A stretch of DNA of 64,000 bases from Engraulis encrasicolus (GCF_034702125.1 NC_085875.1:22704116-22768115), one strand, 5' to 3'. Positions 1 through 12,258 are shown, numbered from the stretch's first letter. Numbers and translations are program-made. Notes: generated by a model not told the origin, from the sequence alone.

Positions 1-478
1 CTTTTCCATACTGAGTTTAAGAAGTGAGAACTATGTTTCTAATTAGACTGATGCATATTTGAATAAGTTCTTACACTTTGCGCCCCAAGGGGGCTGAGTG
101 GGGTGGGGGGGCCCTAGGTAGTGTGGGGGCCCTAAGCCATGTGGAATGTGCAATGCTTCACTTTAGAATAGGGACCCTTATTCCACATCTGTTTTCACAC
201 TGTTCAGGATTTGTTCACACAGTGTACCAGGAGCTTATACACATTGTATTCTGGCCCTTACAGCTTACTCATAAATAGAAATCTAGGTCTACTAGGTCCT
301 TACTAAGGTTATATTGGTAATAAATCCCTTATTGTGCATGAACAAGACATTTACGAATAAATGTCTAACAACTGTCTGATTTTGCTTAGTACATGCCTTA
401 CAAGTTACTTACACAGGCATTAATATTGTATGCATTAGTGCTAATAGATGTATCCCTAAAATTAAGTGTTACCTAACT
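1..478. repeat. Right arm of a long foldback element, intron 4 of gene copy 1
   Basis: The sequence matches 23196-23667 and 40427-40898 closely. In the sister units it is the right arm of a 1.6-kb inverted repeat whose left arm (14319 onward, 39288 onward) reads the reverse complement, for example the stretch around AATAGGGACCCTTATTCCAC. Only the right arm lies in this window. It sits in the intron that precedes exon 5 of gene copy 1. Confidence 0.75.
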
Positions 479-564
479 TGATAACACTTTATTTTAGGGA
501 TACATCTATTAGCACTAATACATACAATATTAATGCCTGTGTAAGTCACTTGTAAGGCATGTAC
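389..564. repeat. Hairpin formed by abutting element ends
   Basis: GTACATGCCTTACAAGT at the left is answered by its near-perfect reverse complement at the right end, with arms of about 80 bases. It is made of the foldback's right end plus an extra copy of the same terminal sequence in opposite orientation. The same hairpin recurs near 23583-23758 and 40815-40990. Confidence 0.8.
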
Positions 565-566
565 TA

Positions 567-1220
567 ACTTCAATTCAGCTTCAATAGAATGCTATGAAAC
601 GTCCAGGAATATTCTCTAAGCTGGACATCTGGCAATTTTGTGTAAATGTCAACATTCTGAAACAAAAACTGCATATATGTAACATTCTACTTGCTTCTTG
701 GTACAGAACGTGGTGTGGTGAAATATTCCCATATTTTGGCATCATTCCTGCTTAATGTACTTCTCACATGCCTGCTACTGTATGTATGGAGACGCACCTG
801 TGCTAGATGAAAATTTTACCCATGTTAAAATGGCGGTGCTCCCGGCCAGGCCATGTCACGTGATTGTGACGGCATCCCGATTCCCGACTTAGAGAAAACT
901 GGGGCTACAGCTACAGCAACTTCATGTACAATCTTGTTTTTTTAACACAGATAAAATACACAGTAAAAAAATGCAGTGAAAAAAATGCTGTGTTAATTCA
1001 ACACTTAGAGAGTACTCCGAGACCAAATAGATGATGTTAAATCAAATCTTTAAGTGTTATATTACCACTGTATGTTCTTTTTGCTGTTTACGAAGCAGCT
1101 TTCTGGCATCTTCATCTGAATCTTGCCTGAAAAAGTTAACTCTCTGAAGTCAGCCACTGAAGACAAATCTAGTACAATCTTTTAAACTTTTGCCTGTTTG
1201 TTTTTTATGTCTGGTAATAG
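567..1220. other. Rest of intron 4 of gene copy 1
   Basis: Low-complexity intronic sequence, colinear with 23760-24409 and (minus two insertions) 40992-44909. It holds a 14-base tandem duplication (AAAAAAATGCAGTG then AAAAAAATGCTGTG), single in copy 3. No exon is seen here. It ends in a pyrimidine-rich tract and TAATAG, the acceptor for exon 5. Confidence 0.6.
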
Positions 1221-3565
1221 ATCTGGTGAAAGTGGAAACTCATCGGAGGGTGTTTTAAGTGGATCCTCAAGGTAAACTAAACATAATAGATCAGAGAATG
1301 CCATGAACCTGTTGGTAGATCTTAATGATTTTGACCTGCTAAATCAGCATGGTGAAATGTCTTGAACCTTCTTGCCTGTTTCCTTGTTTGTAGTTATAGT
1401 TATGCCAGTGGAAGTGCCTGCGCGTCCTCATCTGCTACTGCTGATGGTCCGATGCTCTGGATGAAATGTGCCCTGGCAGCCTTCAGGAAGAGGGTGGCAT
1501 GGCTTCTTCCCCGTCACTCGCCAGATGTTCACTCTTACATGTCTGACATTCACGCCGACAGCGACAAGCGTAGTGCCTGCCCTCGCTCCCGATCTGGAAC
1601 CAGGACAGAGCCACGTCGTGGAATTCCATCCGTTCACGTAGAGGATTTCAGCCTGTTGCCAGATGTTCACTCTTACATGTCTGACATTCACGCCGACAGC
1701 GACAAGCGTAGTGCCTGCCCTCGCTCCCGATCTGGAACCAGGACAGAGCCACGTCGTGGAATTCCATCCGTTCACGTAGAGGATTTCAGCCTGTTGCCAG
1801 ATGTTCACTCTTACATGTCTGACATTCACGCCGACAGCGACAAGCGTAGTGCCTGCCCTCGCTCCCGATCTGGAACCAGGACAGAGCCACGTCGTGGAAT
1901 TGAATCCTTTCACGTAGAGGATTTCGGCCTGTTGCCAGATGTTCACTCTAACATGTCTGACATTCACGCCGACAGCGACAAACGTAGTGCCTGCCCTCGC
2001 TCCCGATCTGGAACCAGGACAGAGCCACGTCGTGGAATTGAATCCGTTCACGTAGAGGATTTCGGCCTGTTGCTAGACAGACTGTTTTCCAATGAGGCCA
2101 TTGATCGAGTTGTCCAAGAACTTGTTGGTCAGGTGCAGGTTGCGACGCAAGACGGTGGTCCATCTGGTGTCCCAGCAACAGTGACAGTTCCTGAGGCGGT
2201 GTACGCTAACACCGAGCAGGCAATCAAGAACCTGCTCCGCCCGTATGTCACCCCGCTTGTGGTTTGCAATTCTCCAGGTACAACTGTCCCTAACATTGCA
2301 AGATTCACAGAACTGCTCCTTGCAGAATTGGAAAACTGTCATTCTGCTGCTGTGCTTGGAGCCGAAGACGATGTTAGAGCCTCAACGTCGCACAGCGTGG
2401 ACCAAAGCTGTCAGTCCAGGACCGCCAGCTTGAAGACAGACACGGAGACCCAGGAGTCTTCAAGCCAGAACGGACGCCAGCGCATGTTTGGTCTGTTCAG
2501 CCAGCTGATGGTCCATCAGGTCATGGACAAGATGCATGAGGATTCAGCAGCGCAACAAGAGCAGGAGAGCGTAAGAGGGTCTTCCACCGCTGCATCCTTG
2601 CTTCTCGGTGACACTAAGGACTTCGGCTGCTTTGTCACTGTACTGCTGCTGAGGCTCCTGGCCAGAATGAGTGATGGATGCCCCCGCTGCGGCGCCAAGA
2701 GGCTGGACCAGGACCTGCTACAAAAGCTCATTGAGGATCTTCTGTTTGAGTCCACCAGTGAACCATGGTGCCCAAGCGTCGATGGTGACCTCAGCAACCA
2801 AACGATTCCGTCCATCTATAGGGCCATGGACGCAGTTTGGCTCAGACTGCTGAAGCACTTTGGCTCAGACGGCATCCTGTGGAGGGCCGTCGATACACAG
2901 GATACCTCATTTGACGCAACCTTATTGGCGGAAATACGAAAGGAACTGTTGACCCAGCGTAACGTCGAAGATCCTGCTGAACCGTCCACCCAAAGTGACT
3001 CGCCGTCCCTCAGCCCCGTGCCTGAACCGTCCACCCAAAGTGACTTGCCGTCCCTCAGCCCCGTGCCTGAGGTCACCTCTGGACAAACAGCTAGAAAAGC
3101 CAGAAGTAAACTCAAGGTATGAAAAATGAGCCAAGACAACACCACATATGACATTATTGGGTTTATATAGCTATGTATTTATTGTTTTAACATTATGAGC
3201 GTAAAAGGTAATGGACTTACATGCCTTTAAATGACAAGGTTTTCCCCTCTGGTCCTACGTAGATCTTTAAGATACGCAGCAGTGCAAAGATTGCACCAAC
3301 TAAGGATGCTTCTGACAAGGGTAAGGGACCTTACGATTGTCATTACACGACTGTCTTGATTCCCCTTTGTTTTTGATTTTGAATTCTTATTCTCATTTCT
3401 TCGTCTCCCAAAGGGCTGGAGTCAGAGGCAACCGTCACTCGTGCCCTATCGGATGAGGGTATTGCTGCCGCACCTTCTGGTGACAGGAAGGAGCCGCGCA
3501 GACGGCCCTGGTACAAGAAGATCTTCCTCAGGCTCAGCTGTTTTGGAGGCCCAGCTGAGATCTGA
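1221..3565 (+). CDS. Unrecognised multi-exon repeat protein, copy 1 (exons 5-8, 5' end outside window)
   Basis: Exons inferred from splice sites and reading phase: exon 5 1221-1271, exon 6 1394-3116, exon 7 3263-3320, exon 8 3414-3565 with stop TGA. Junctions are phase-consistent: exon 5 ends AG, exon 6 begins T; exon 6 ends in phase 0 before GTATGA; exon 7 ends G before GTAAGG. Exon 6 has four 46-residue repeats (each begins PDVHSYMSDIHADSDKR) followed by predicted helical, leucine-rich stretches (for example FVTVLLLRLLARM, DLLQKLIEDLL, IYRAMDAVWLRLL). The C-terminus is basic-aromatic (RRRPWYKKIFLRLSC). No signal peptide or known catalytic motif is evident; I do not recognise the family. Exons 1-4 would lie left of the window. 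Copy 1 differs from copies 2 and 3 at, for example, KHFGSDG versus KQFGSDA. Confidence 0.75.
1521..2072 (+). repeat. Four 138-bp coding tandem repeats in exon 6, copy 1
   Basis: Units start at 1521, 1659, 1797 and 1935; each is exactly 138 bases, 46 codons, so the frame is kept. Units 1 and 2 are near-identical; unit 3 reads GIESFHVEDFG near its end and unit 4 begins PDVHSNMSD. Because 138 is a multiple of three, the antisense strand is also open, which explains the spurious reverse reading frame over this segment. Confidence 0.95.
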
Positions 3566-3729
3566 CCTGTCCAGCCCACCACCTATACCCTTACACCCCA
3601 TCCTAACCCAAGCCTTCACCCCTACCCAACTCCCCAACTTGTTTACCATATCCACCCATCCTACCACACACACACACACACACACACACACATCACCTAT
3701 GCCAGCCACATCACAAGGCTGCCCATCAC
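3566..3729. other. 3' flank of gene copy 1 with CA microsatellite and hAT target site
   Basis: Proline-rich-looking but non-coding C-rich sequence, then (CA)n at 3665-3692, which is longer in the sister copies. The last eight bases before 3730 (CCCATCAC) are the left target duplication of the hAT insertion. No AATAAA signal is evident. Confidence 0.6.
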
Positions 3730-5982
3730 CAGGAGCGGAGCTACAGGGGTGGCTAGGGGGGCATTTGACCCCCCTGAAATCTGATTGGCTACCCCAGGTG
3801 CTCCCCCAGAAAATGGACAGGAGCCCCGCCCACTCGCGTTACACGAGGCACATAGATCGCCTGCAAATCGCTATCGCGAGTGAAGAAACAGAGCCATACA
3901 GAGAACAGAGTTATGCGATTGCAGCACCGCCTTTCAGCGAGATAAGGTTGTTCCTAAAGCGGCTGTCTTCCCATAGACTCAACATAGAACCACCACATTA
4001 ACAGCCAAAAATAAGGACTAACAAACTACACTGCGGGGTAATCACCATAAATATGTAAACTATCAACTGTCTCGGTGGTGATAATCACAACAGTTTTACC
4101 ACCTGTGATGTTTAACTGAAGTTATTACTACGAACAGCAAGTCTTGTCATATTCCCTGCATTGCATCGCATTGCATTTGCTGTGTGCTACGCCCACTACT
4201 AGGAACCAACATTCGTAACGCTGAGCAGTACTGAGCAGCTAAAACAGCAAATTTTGCTAATGAGGAAGTCGGCCCTAGCAGACAGCGGAGATCGCCTGAC
4301 TTTGTTCTCTGTATGGCTCTGTGAAGAAAGGATAACCATTTTTCCCACACACATTTCGATGCAAGTCTGTGTACACACCACCCTCGTGAATTTACAGTAG
4401 GCATATGGGGTACCATTCGAAAGCTTAGAATCCCCTCTGTCTAGTGGTATGCATGGCAACTCTCTGTCTTGTACGTCCAGAAGAAGAAAAGCCTTAGAGA
4501 AAAAAAAACTGCTTATTTCAGTCCAGATTCATTTCGTTTTCCTTTTGGAAAGTTAGCTGTCTGCCATTTAAGATTTTTCAGTACTAGGCCTATATATTGC
4601 TCTATTGCCCATGTGATAAATAAATAGATTCGTTTTTGGTGGTAAATGAAAGTAGCTTCATGATTAATTCATGTGAATTCAACTCAAACCTCATGTCTAA
4701 AGTCCAAATATTCACTGGCATAATACTAATTGCTGTGTTTGTGTTGGAATAGACTAGATGCTAATGAGTATTTTAAAAGAATGTCCTTACAGCACCTTCG
4801 ATAGCATTGTTATATGTGTGAATTGTAGCAAGCTCTTAGAAGCATCGCCACATTACAGTGACTGGATTTTATGGAAGTAACTCTGAAATCTGAAGTCTGA
4901 GTTCAGACTTAAATTATTGATGGGAAATTTGAAATAACATAAAAACACAGATGGTAGAAAATAATTTGATTAACCCTCAGACACCTAAGCATTCATTTCC
5001 TTTCAACTTCAAAGTCTGATGCAGAAACATTCATGTTCATTTCTGAGAATTCTGTAGAAACGTTGACAATCTGCAATAATGGGCATCAGTGAAACACTTA
5101 TCCTTATCATCTCACATCACTATATGATTCTCACATACATAAACACAGATAGCCTACAGGTGTACACACCTGTCAGTGTATTCCAATGGCGTAGCACCCA
5201 GGTATTAGCATTTTCCTTCCAAAAAAAGCAGCCCTTCATATCATACTTTTCTCAAAAACTTGTTTCCCACATTTCTGGCACATCTTTGGAGAAAAAAGAG
5301 TAGCCTACATATTAAATTATTACCTCTACAATGGTTAAAATGTATTCAGAAAAGACAGAAAGCAGTTAATAAAAATGGCCATGTTTTACTTGAAATGTGA
5401 TATTTTCTATATTAATACTATTTTCTATCCGGAAATGTGTGGTGTTGGGATATGTCATTTGAGTTAGGTTCAGTCAATGTAAGGCACATAGCTCTTTGTA
5501 AATCTTGCCATTTGCAATGCAATGGGTTTCTGAGGGTCAAATCACAAAAAAACATCACAAATCACCAAAAGACATAAATTGTGACTGATTACTCTTTGAC
5601 ATAATCGGAGACCTAAAACTTAAGGGTGCAGTTATAGGGTGCACTTTAGAAGTGACAGTACCTTACAGCAGGTGTTAGGGTTGCCAAATGTGACCAATGA
5701 TTACCAACCCAAAAATACTCATAAGAATGCCTTAAAACTAAAATCCTGCCAGATTTACACAGAAGTCTTGATTTATATGACCACAAATTTACAGAATACC
5801 TGCCCAAAGCCCTTCTTTAACCCATAGATGACAATCGGAAACCGCTCAATCTGGTAACACTCACAGGTGTCATAAGAACCCGGGAATATCATTCTCTTTA
5901 GGCCTATCTATTCTATAGTGTTTGAGTGTTTTTTTCTTTGTGTAAGAGTATGCCCCTGTGAAATTCATGTGGCTACCCCATT

Positions 5983-8861
5983 CAGGCCCGTTTCTAAGAT
6001 TTTGGGGGCCCTAGGCAAAGGGGTTGTCGGGGCCCTAGGCTATTTTTTGTTCGGGGTCACCTGATGGGGCAGCCACGGCACAAAAAATTCTGTTTCGGAT
6101 GGGCCAGACCATTTTTGGATGACACTTGTCATACAGCCTACCATTACAACATAATGTCACAGAATCCATGGAAACCTAGGAACAAACAAGTCACCTTACA
6201 GACAGTGTTGTGGCTAGGGCAACACATGCATGAAGGGCAATGAATGCATAAAAAGCAAGCATATATGTGTACACCAGCATTTTCTGTGAGGAAATGCAAT
6301 CTAGTTTTTATGATAACTAGTCCCTAGTTCATTTTATGAAACTTTATGAAGAAAGACCTGGGCAAATAAAGCCCATTCCATTCAGTAGGCTCATCATTTC
6401 TCATGAAGTAGGCCCTAGGCTAATTGAATGTTCAGTTGTTTAACCTCTCACATGAAAGTAGGCCTATATGGCCCAATCAGGGTTTTTTTTTTACCCTACC
6501 ACGAAAATCATGATCATTGCACAAATAAAGAATGGTCTAATCTTTCCAATCACTTTTAAAATCTAACCGAGGGTGCTCCATTTGTGAAAAATATTGACTC
6601 ATAAAACAATAGGCCTACAGTCCAGAAACTCAAGGCTGAGAAACGAATGAGCAGGCACAGTGGGGGTTTGGGGGGATGTGATATTGGTAAGCAAGAATTA
6701 GCCTATGTAACCAAGCCAATGGGGGTCTCCCCGACGAGATTTTTTTTCGTATTGCATCCATCACGCACTTGACAATACAATCCAAATGTTGCCTAATATC
6801 GCAGCAAACACGACTAGGCTACTGTAGCGACCAAGGATCACTGAACAAGTTAACAACCACCTGCGTTACTCCGTGGTTGACAACGGTGTCAATTATAGGG
6901 GACCAATATCCCGGTGCCCTTAGGGACTGTTCGTAATTTACCGGGGGGGGGAGGGCTGGTGCGTAGGGGGGGGAGGGCCATGATGAAAAAAAACGAGGTG
7001 GAGGGGAGGGCCATGGCAAAAAAAAATCGGAGTTAGGGGGAGGGCCATGGAAAAAAAACCGAATTTATTTTATTTTATTTTTATTTATTTATTTTAAACA
7101 ATAATAAAACATGTTCTGAAACGCATCGCTTTGCGATGCAAGGTCCCGGTGCATACTATAGCACTGAAGCGTGTATCTGTAGTCAAAAAACTATCAGGTG
7201 CAGCTACTGTAGATTGCCCGCGCTGACTCTCTTTCACTGTAGGATTGCTAGTGCTACGGAGGAACATTGAGCATCATAGGAAATGCCCGTGAGCAAATAT
7301 CAAACTAGCTGAGGTGAACTATAACAGTTTGGGAAGTTTTGACAACGAATTGGATGGGCATTTCCAGAGGAATTTTGGAGAGGTGTTGTAGTCAACTGGT
7401 GGTCACAGCCTCTGGTAAGTCATGATTTTATTTATTGGCACCGCCGTGTGCTTTACATTTGTGTTCAAAGAACTTAAAGACCAGACGGGAAAGAACAGTA
7501 CCTAGGCCTAGACGTACTTTGGTAGAACGGTGCAGTGACGCGAGCTTGTTTTGTTTAGCTTGTGGTGTCAAGGTAGTAATAAAAGTGGTATTAACGGCGA
7601 TGTGTTGGCCATGCATCATAAGGTCTTGAAACCATTGGAGGAGCTAACTTGTTGTGAAGAGAAGTCTCACTTTGGTGAACAAAAACGGACCAACTAAGCA
7701 AGGAATTATGTACATTTAAAGCGTGAAGGGAATGTCACCAAAGTTGTGCATCGTGTCAGGTAAGAAGTGACTTTTGTTTCTTGCTGTGGAGATTGGATTC
7801 GTAGAAGAGTGTATTGGTATGCTAGGTCTTGCCTGTTGCTGGTGAAGTAGTGTAGCTTAGCCTCGGAGTTGGCTATGGGGTGAATCTGAAGGAGAGCACA
7901 GCCGATGGTGTCCCTGGCTTGTCTATCATCACAGTTGTCAAAGTTGAATTGCCGCGGTGTGTAGTGTGCTATTGTTGGTTTTGGAATGTTGTACTGGTTC
8001 TGTTTTGGCAATTTGTTCCTTTTGCCTCTTGCTGCTGATTTGACCACCGCACCACCTTTAATGCGTCTTAAATATGGCCTACGTTAAATGCAAACTAAAG
8101 GTGGCTTTCTCACTCTCCCTGTATCAATAGCCAGCAATGGCTCGAGCTGCTTTGGCGCTTAGCCTACTTCTTGCTCCGATCACATCCCGAACTCTTTGGC
8201 CGTCAGAGTGTAATTACATTCGGGAAGGTAGAGCTATGCCTGTGTGTGTGCGTGCGTGCTTTTATGCGCGGTCTGGGAGACAGGACAGGGGTCCTGATCG
8301 AGATGCACCTGATCCACAGTCGCAATTGCAAGAAAATCTAAATTATTTGAAAGCCCGGTCACCTCTCACGAGTGCATCGCATAGCCTAGTCAAAGCATTT
8401 CTTCTAATTTCACACATTGCACACTGCCCATGCTGAAGAGACAAACTGTCAAGGCAGCGCGATTTGCTCTTGAACACGCCCTCACCTTCACATCAGGTGC
8501 GCGTTTCACTTCCGCAAGAAGAACTTAATAATGTCAAAGTGAGATGTTAAAGAAAAAAAAAGTTAAATCTAGCCATCCTTGTTTAGGCTACATAAAACAT
8601 GAGGAAGTTATTCAGATGTGATTCGCCATTCCTCACCCTAAAATTGATTAGAACGCAGGATTTTTTTTTTCACAGCACCCCCTGGTCAAAACCAGTTCCT
8701 GCGTCCCTGGCTTCGCTACTGTGCTGAACATGTAAAACCTTGTGAAAGGCGCTGCTTGTCGAGCAGGGAAATATTGAAGCTGCGGTGGGGAAACTCTCTC
8801 CACTTTGTAGTTTACAGTAGTAACAACTCAGACATTGGTATTGAAATGGAAGTTTTTATTA

Positions 8862-8908
<47 letters not shown>

Positions 8909-10202
8909 AGTATTATTATTATTACTTAACACGTAAAAAAATAGTGAAGGCAATTTGTCTTGGTGACAGTGGAGTTTAAAGGCATCCCATGCAGCCGCAG
9001 AGGTAGATTCTAGCGGCTTCTCATAGGTATCCACTGATATCGATAGCACATAATAGTGCAGACAACCGCCCTTGCAGTAGGCTACTCTGACTGTTCTCAT
9101 GATGGTTGTTCATCTACCAATTTTACTTTTTTTTTTTTACCTGTAGGGGGAGGGCCATGGGAAAACAAAATTGAAGTGGGGGGAGGGCCATGGGGAAAAA
9201 AATTGAGGTGGAGGGGGGGGCCATGATTTTTTTTTTTGACCGGACTTCCAGCGCACCAGCCCTCCCCCCCCCGGTAAATAACGTACAGTCCCTTACCTTG
9301 AGTTGTCTTGACCGCAGAATGTAGCCTATCCCAGAATGTATCCCAACCTCTGACTGTAGCCTAATCCACGCGTTTCCACAATCATGGTTCCAAATTCCAA
9401 GGTGTAATCCACATATAGTAATAGCAAGAAAGGCTATTGTGCTACAATTTAGCTATCCCACTCAACGCACTTGTGTGACTCGTGTTATCCGATAGGCATC
9501 ACATTGTTCATTCGTTTCTTCTTGCGTTTGTCCACATCCAAAACAGTTCCGTGTCGGGAAAAGGCGCTGAACAATCGACGTTTGCCCAGTGCTTGTTACA
9601 GCACGTGGATTAATGCTTCACAGACGTTTTTGAAAACACACTGTAAAGTGTAAATGAAGCACCTTGCTGTCTGTGCGATGTCAACTGGCCTGGGACAGTT
9701 TGGTGGTTTGGCAGTACAGAGAGTAATGTGTCGTCTTCAAAATTAACTTGTATTATAAAAGCAACTGTCTTGAGCCAAAAATATAGAGCGTACTGTAGGC
9801 TAAACTGGCGTCTGCGCAACATCCAGTGAGAGATTATGTCGCTTGATTTCCAGTTTGTATTTGCGCTGGATTTTGACGCTTGAACCAATTGGAAGGGGGG
9901 CCCCCTCCAGCTGGGGGTACTTTGACTGACTAAATTGTCGTTGCGCTGTTTAGGCAATTGACATTTTCACGCTGTCGCTGATGCAAACCTATTGGGAGGG
10001 GGCCCCCTCGAGCAGGGGGTATTAGAGAGGCGCTGTTGCTTCCCTCGCAGCAGAGCCCTTCATACAGATGACAGTGCCTTATTGTAAAGCTATTTAAAAT
10101 CGTCATTGCTGTTGGGTACATAACCTGTCGTCCTTGGGGGCCCCACCTACTCGGGGGCCCTAGGCAACTGCCTACATTGCTTACCTTAACGCAACAGGCC
10201 TG
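5983..10202. mobile_element. Second hAT-type element nested in the first
   Basis: The ends are CAGGCCCGTT and, reversed, CAGGCCTGTT. Eight-base duplications ACCCCATT flank it at 5975-5982 and 10203-10210. The unit-2 copy of the host element reads straight through with a single ACCCCATT (49741-49748 region). Subterminal stretches contain GGGGGCCCTAGGCA at both ends in opposite orientation. No intact transposase frame is seen; short frames inside (for example 7706-8047 reverse, 8137-8436 forward) have no family features I recognise. It hosts a third element at 6923-9292. Confidence 0.88.
6923..9292. mobile_element. Harbinger-like non-autonomous DNA transposon, third nesting level
   Basis: Terminal inverted repeats of about 40 bases start GGGACTGTTCGTAATTTACC on the left and GGGACTGTACGTTATTTACC on the right (reversed). 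The flanking three-base duplication TTA lies at 6920-6922 and 9293-9295, matching the TWA preference of PIF/Harbinger elements; that class call is an inference. Just inside each end are three copies of GGGGGAGGGCCATGG followed by A-runs, all in the same orientation. The interior has an ATT microsatellite (about 8856-8908). No protein is recognisable. Confidence 0.75.
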
Positions 10203-10321
10203 ACCCCATTGCCCCCCCAATAATACATGTCTGGTTCCGCAACTGCCCATCACAGCCCATACAGAGCAAAACCATTTGTTTTGACTTCACTTTGGAAAGG
10301 CCTGTTAGGAAAAGGCCTTAA

Positions 10322-11263
10322 CCCTCTATTGCATGAACAACCTTTTAAACATCATATATTTTTAGACTTGAAAGTGGTTAAATAATACAAATGTAAAAAA
10401 AAAAATTTTTGGGGGGGTAGTTGGTAATTTGTTGCCATATGGCAACAATGCGGGTTCGATGAACATGCTGAAATCAATTTTCTTTTAAAAACATGATCTT
10501 ATTGAAGGAAATTGTAAACAATTGTAATATTATAATGTTACAATGTGCAATATAGTTTATTTGAAGTAAAATACATTTAGTTTTATTCATATTTTACCAG
10601 GAATAACTCAATGAGAGCCCTGCCCTATGTAACTCAATGGGAGCCCATTGGGAGCCCATTGGAATGCATGTATAGAAGGAGTGTCACTGTATGCATGTGA
10701 AAATTAATTTATTTGTTAATATTATATCATATAACTTGTGAATTGAGGTATACAAATAGCATAATATTAAGAAGGTTCATGTTTTCAAGTTAAAATTATA
10801 TAATAAGTGCAAATAGAGCACTATGTAACTCAATGGGAGCCCATTGGGATGCATGTATAGAAGGAGTGTCACTGTATGCATGTTGTTGCCATATGGCAAC
10901 AAATTAATTTTCGCCTTTTACAGAGAAAGTATAACTTTATATTTGGATTAAATGATGAAAAATGAAAGTTTACACATCCTAGATTAATGTTGAATTTTAT
11001 TATGATGAAAATATGTCTTGAAGTTTGAAAACTAACTATGTAAAGATTCCCACTATGACGTGACCTTCATAGTGTGGCGCATCCACATGAAAGTGGTGGG
11101 AAAACAGGATTTCCTAATAAGGTAATGTCTTCAAACTGATAAATATTTCAAAATTAAAGTCCCATGTTCACTCTCAATGGGAAAAGTGGAGGATATTTGT
11201 TATACTCTATTTTAAAAACAAAAAAGAATTTGTTGCCATATGGCAACGCCAAGAAATAGAGGG
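10322..11263. mobile_element. piggyBac-like TTAA element in 3' flank of copy 1
   Basis: Bounded by TTAA at 10318-10321 and 11264-11267; the ends are CCCTCTATTGCATG and, reversed, CCCTCTATTTCTTGG. Sister copies read GGCCTTAACCCACTC without it (near 27035 and 49845). TTAA targets with a CCC start are typical of piggyBac elements. It has no coding capacity. Inside are three copies of the 16-base palindrome GTTGCCATATGGCAAC (10431, 10885, 11232) and a duplicated 60-base stretch (about 10627-10697 and 10823-10880). Confidence 0.88.
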
Positions 11264-11267
11264 TTAA

Positions 11268-11648
11268 CCCACTCACCCATTGTGTCCCACACAAGTTTGC
11301 AGGAGTTGACGCAAACTGATTATAGCTATGAGTTTGGACCATTTTGTCCTGAGAGGCCATGCCCCTATGCATCGCAAATACACCCTACTTCAAGGATTAT
11401 TTCTACCTGCTTTCTGTCCACAATCCCGAGGCACACCGTCAGAAGTGTCCAGAACACATCCTCAGAGCCAGGGGTGCCGACAGAGGGGGCCTGTATCTGC
11501 AGTATTGGGCTGGGGGGGCCCTTTCAGATGACGTTGTCCTGGGCCAAGCCAAAGCTGTCAGCGGCCCTGCTCAGAGCTTCTGAACCACTCTTTCATCATG
11601 CTTGAGTCCTGGACTGTGTGAATGTGCATAGCAACATTGCTTGGGAAG
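11268..11648. other. Conserved 3' flank ending at a duplication junction
   Basis: Colinear with 27039-27409 and 49846-50219. At 11648/11649 the similarity to those copies stops (they continue AGCGGTCCAACC) and similarity to 36550 onward, upstream of gene copy 3, begins. Open frames here are not phase-conserved between copies and I do not call a gene. GGGGGGCCCTTTCAGATGAC resembles degraded hAT sequence common in fish. Confidence 0.6.
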
Positions 11649-12258
11649 CCCACTCCATGAGCCAATAAAAATAGAATTCCATTGTTTAGGGCAACAATAG
11701 AAGCTGCGATATGATCCATGACACCCTCTGTGATGTCAGCTATGACATGATAGAATGTTCTGTGGATGTGATTAAAATTGTCAAAGTGTATGCCATTCAC
11801 TTATTTGTTAATGATGGAGGCATAGCCTTTTTTACAATGAGGAGATTGGATGTGTGGTTAATGCAGCAATTTTCTTCCACACTATGAAGAAAGGTCAGTT
11901 AATTTATGTAGTATTTAATTTTCTATTTAATATTTTTTGCATAGACATGTGTTAGCTGTTGAGATAAACTGTGTCGATCTAATTGACAAGTAGGCTACTA
12001 TCAAGTGCATTAAGGACTTTATTAAATCAAATCAGAAATCAAAATGTCTGCCTATTTTATAGAACTTACCACAGGCCTACTCAATGTCCATTTACTTTAA
12101 ACAGTATAGCCTAATGTAAATGTAGGCTATAAATTAGCCTAATGTAATTATATCAATGTAAATAGCCTCTATAATATATAATATATAATGTAAAAATGTA
12201 ATGTGTCACTAACACTTCTTTGGTCAACAAGTCAACACAAACAAAGAGTGTGTGGCGT

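Larger units (their letters stand above)
3730..10245. mobile_element. hAT-superfamily element, non-autonomous, with nested insertions
   Basis: The left end CAGGAGCGGAGCTAC and the right end (read in reverse, CAGTTGCGGAACCAG) form the terminal inverted repeat. Eight-base duplications CCCATCAC lie at 3722-3729 and 10246-10253. Gene copy 2 has the empty site near 26965, with a single CCCATCAC. Copy 3 holds the same insertion at 47463-49783 without the nested element. An 8-bp target duplication and a CAG start are the hAT signature. No transposase reading frame is visible, so it is non-autonomous. About 4.2 kb of its length is the nested element at 5983-10202. Confidence 0.9.

Noticed and set aside
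1428..2051. 207-codon reverse frame over exon 6 (also in the other copies)
   Set aside because: It is the antisense of the 138-bp repeats, whose period keeps all frames open. No independent coding features.
3441..4001. 186-codon forward frame over exon 8
   Set aside because: Runs in a different frame from the phase-consistent exon 8, crosses the CA repeat and the hAT insertion end, and is not conserved downstream in the sister copies.
8828..9100. Reverse frame with poly-asparagine
   Set aside because: Generated by the ATT microsatellite inside the Harbinger-like element.
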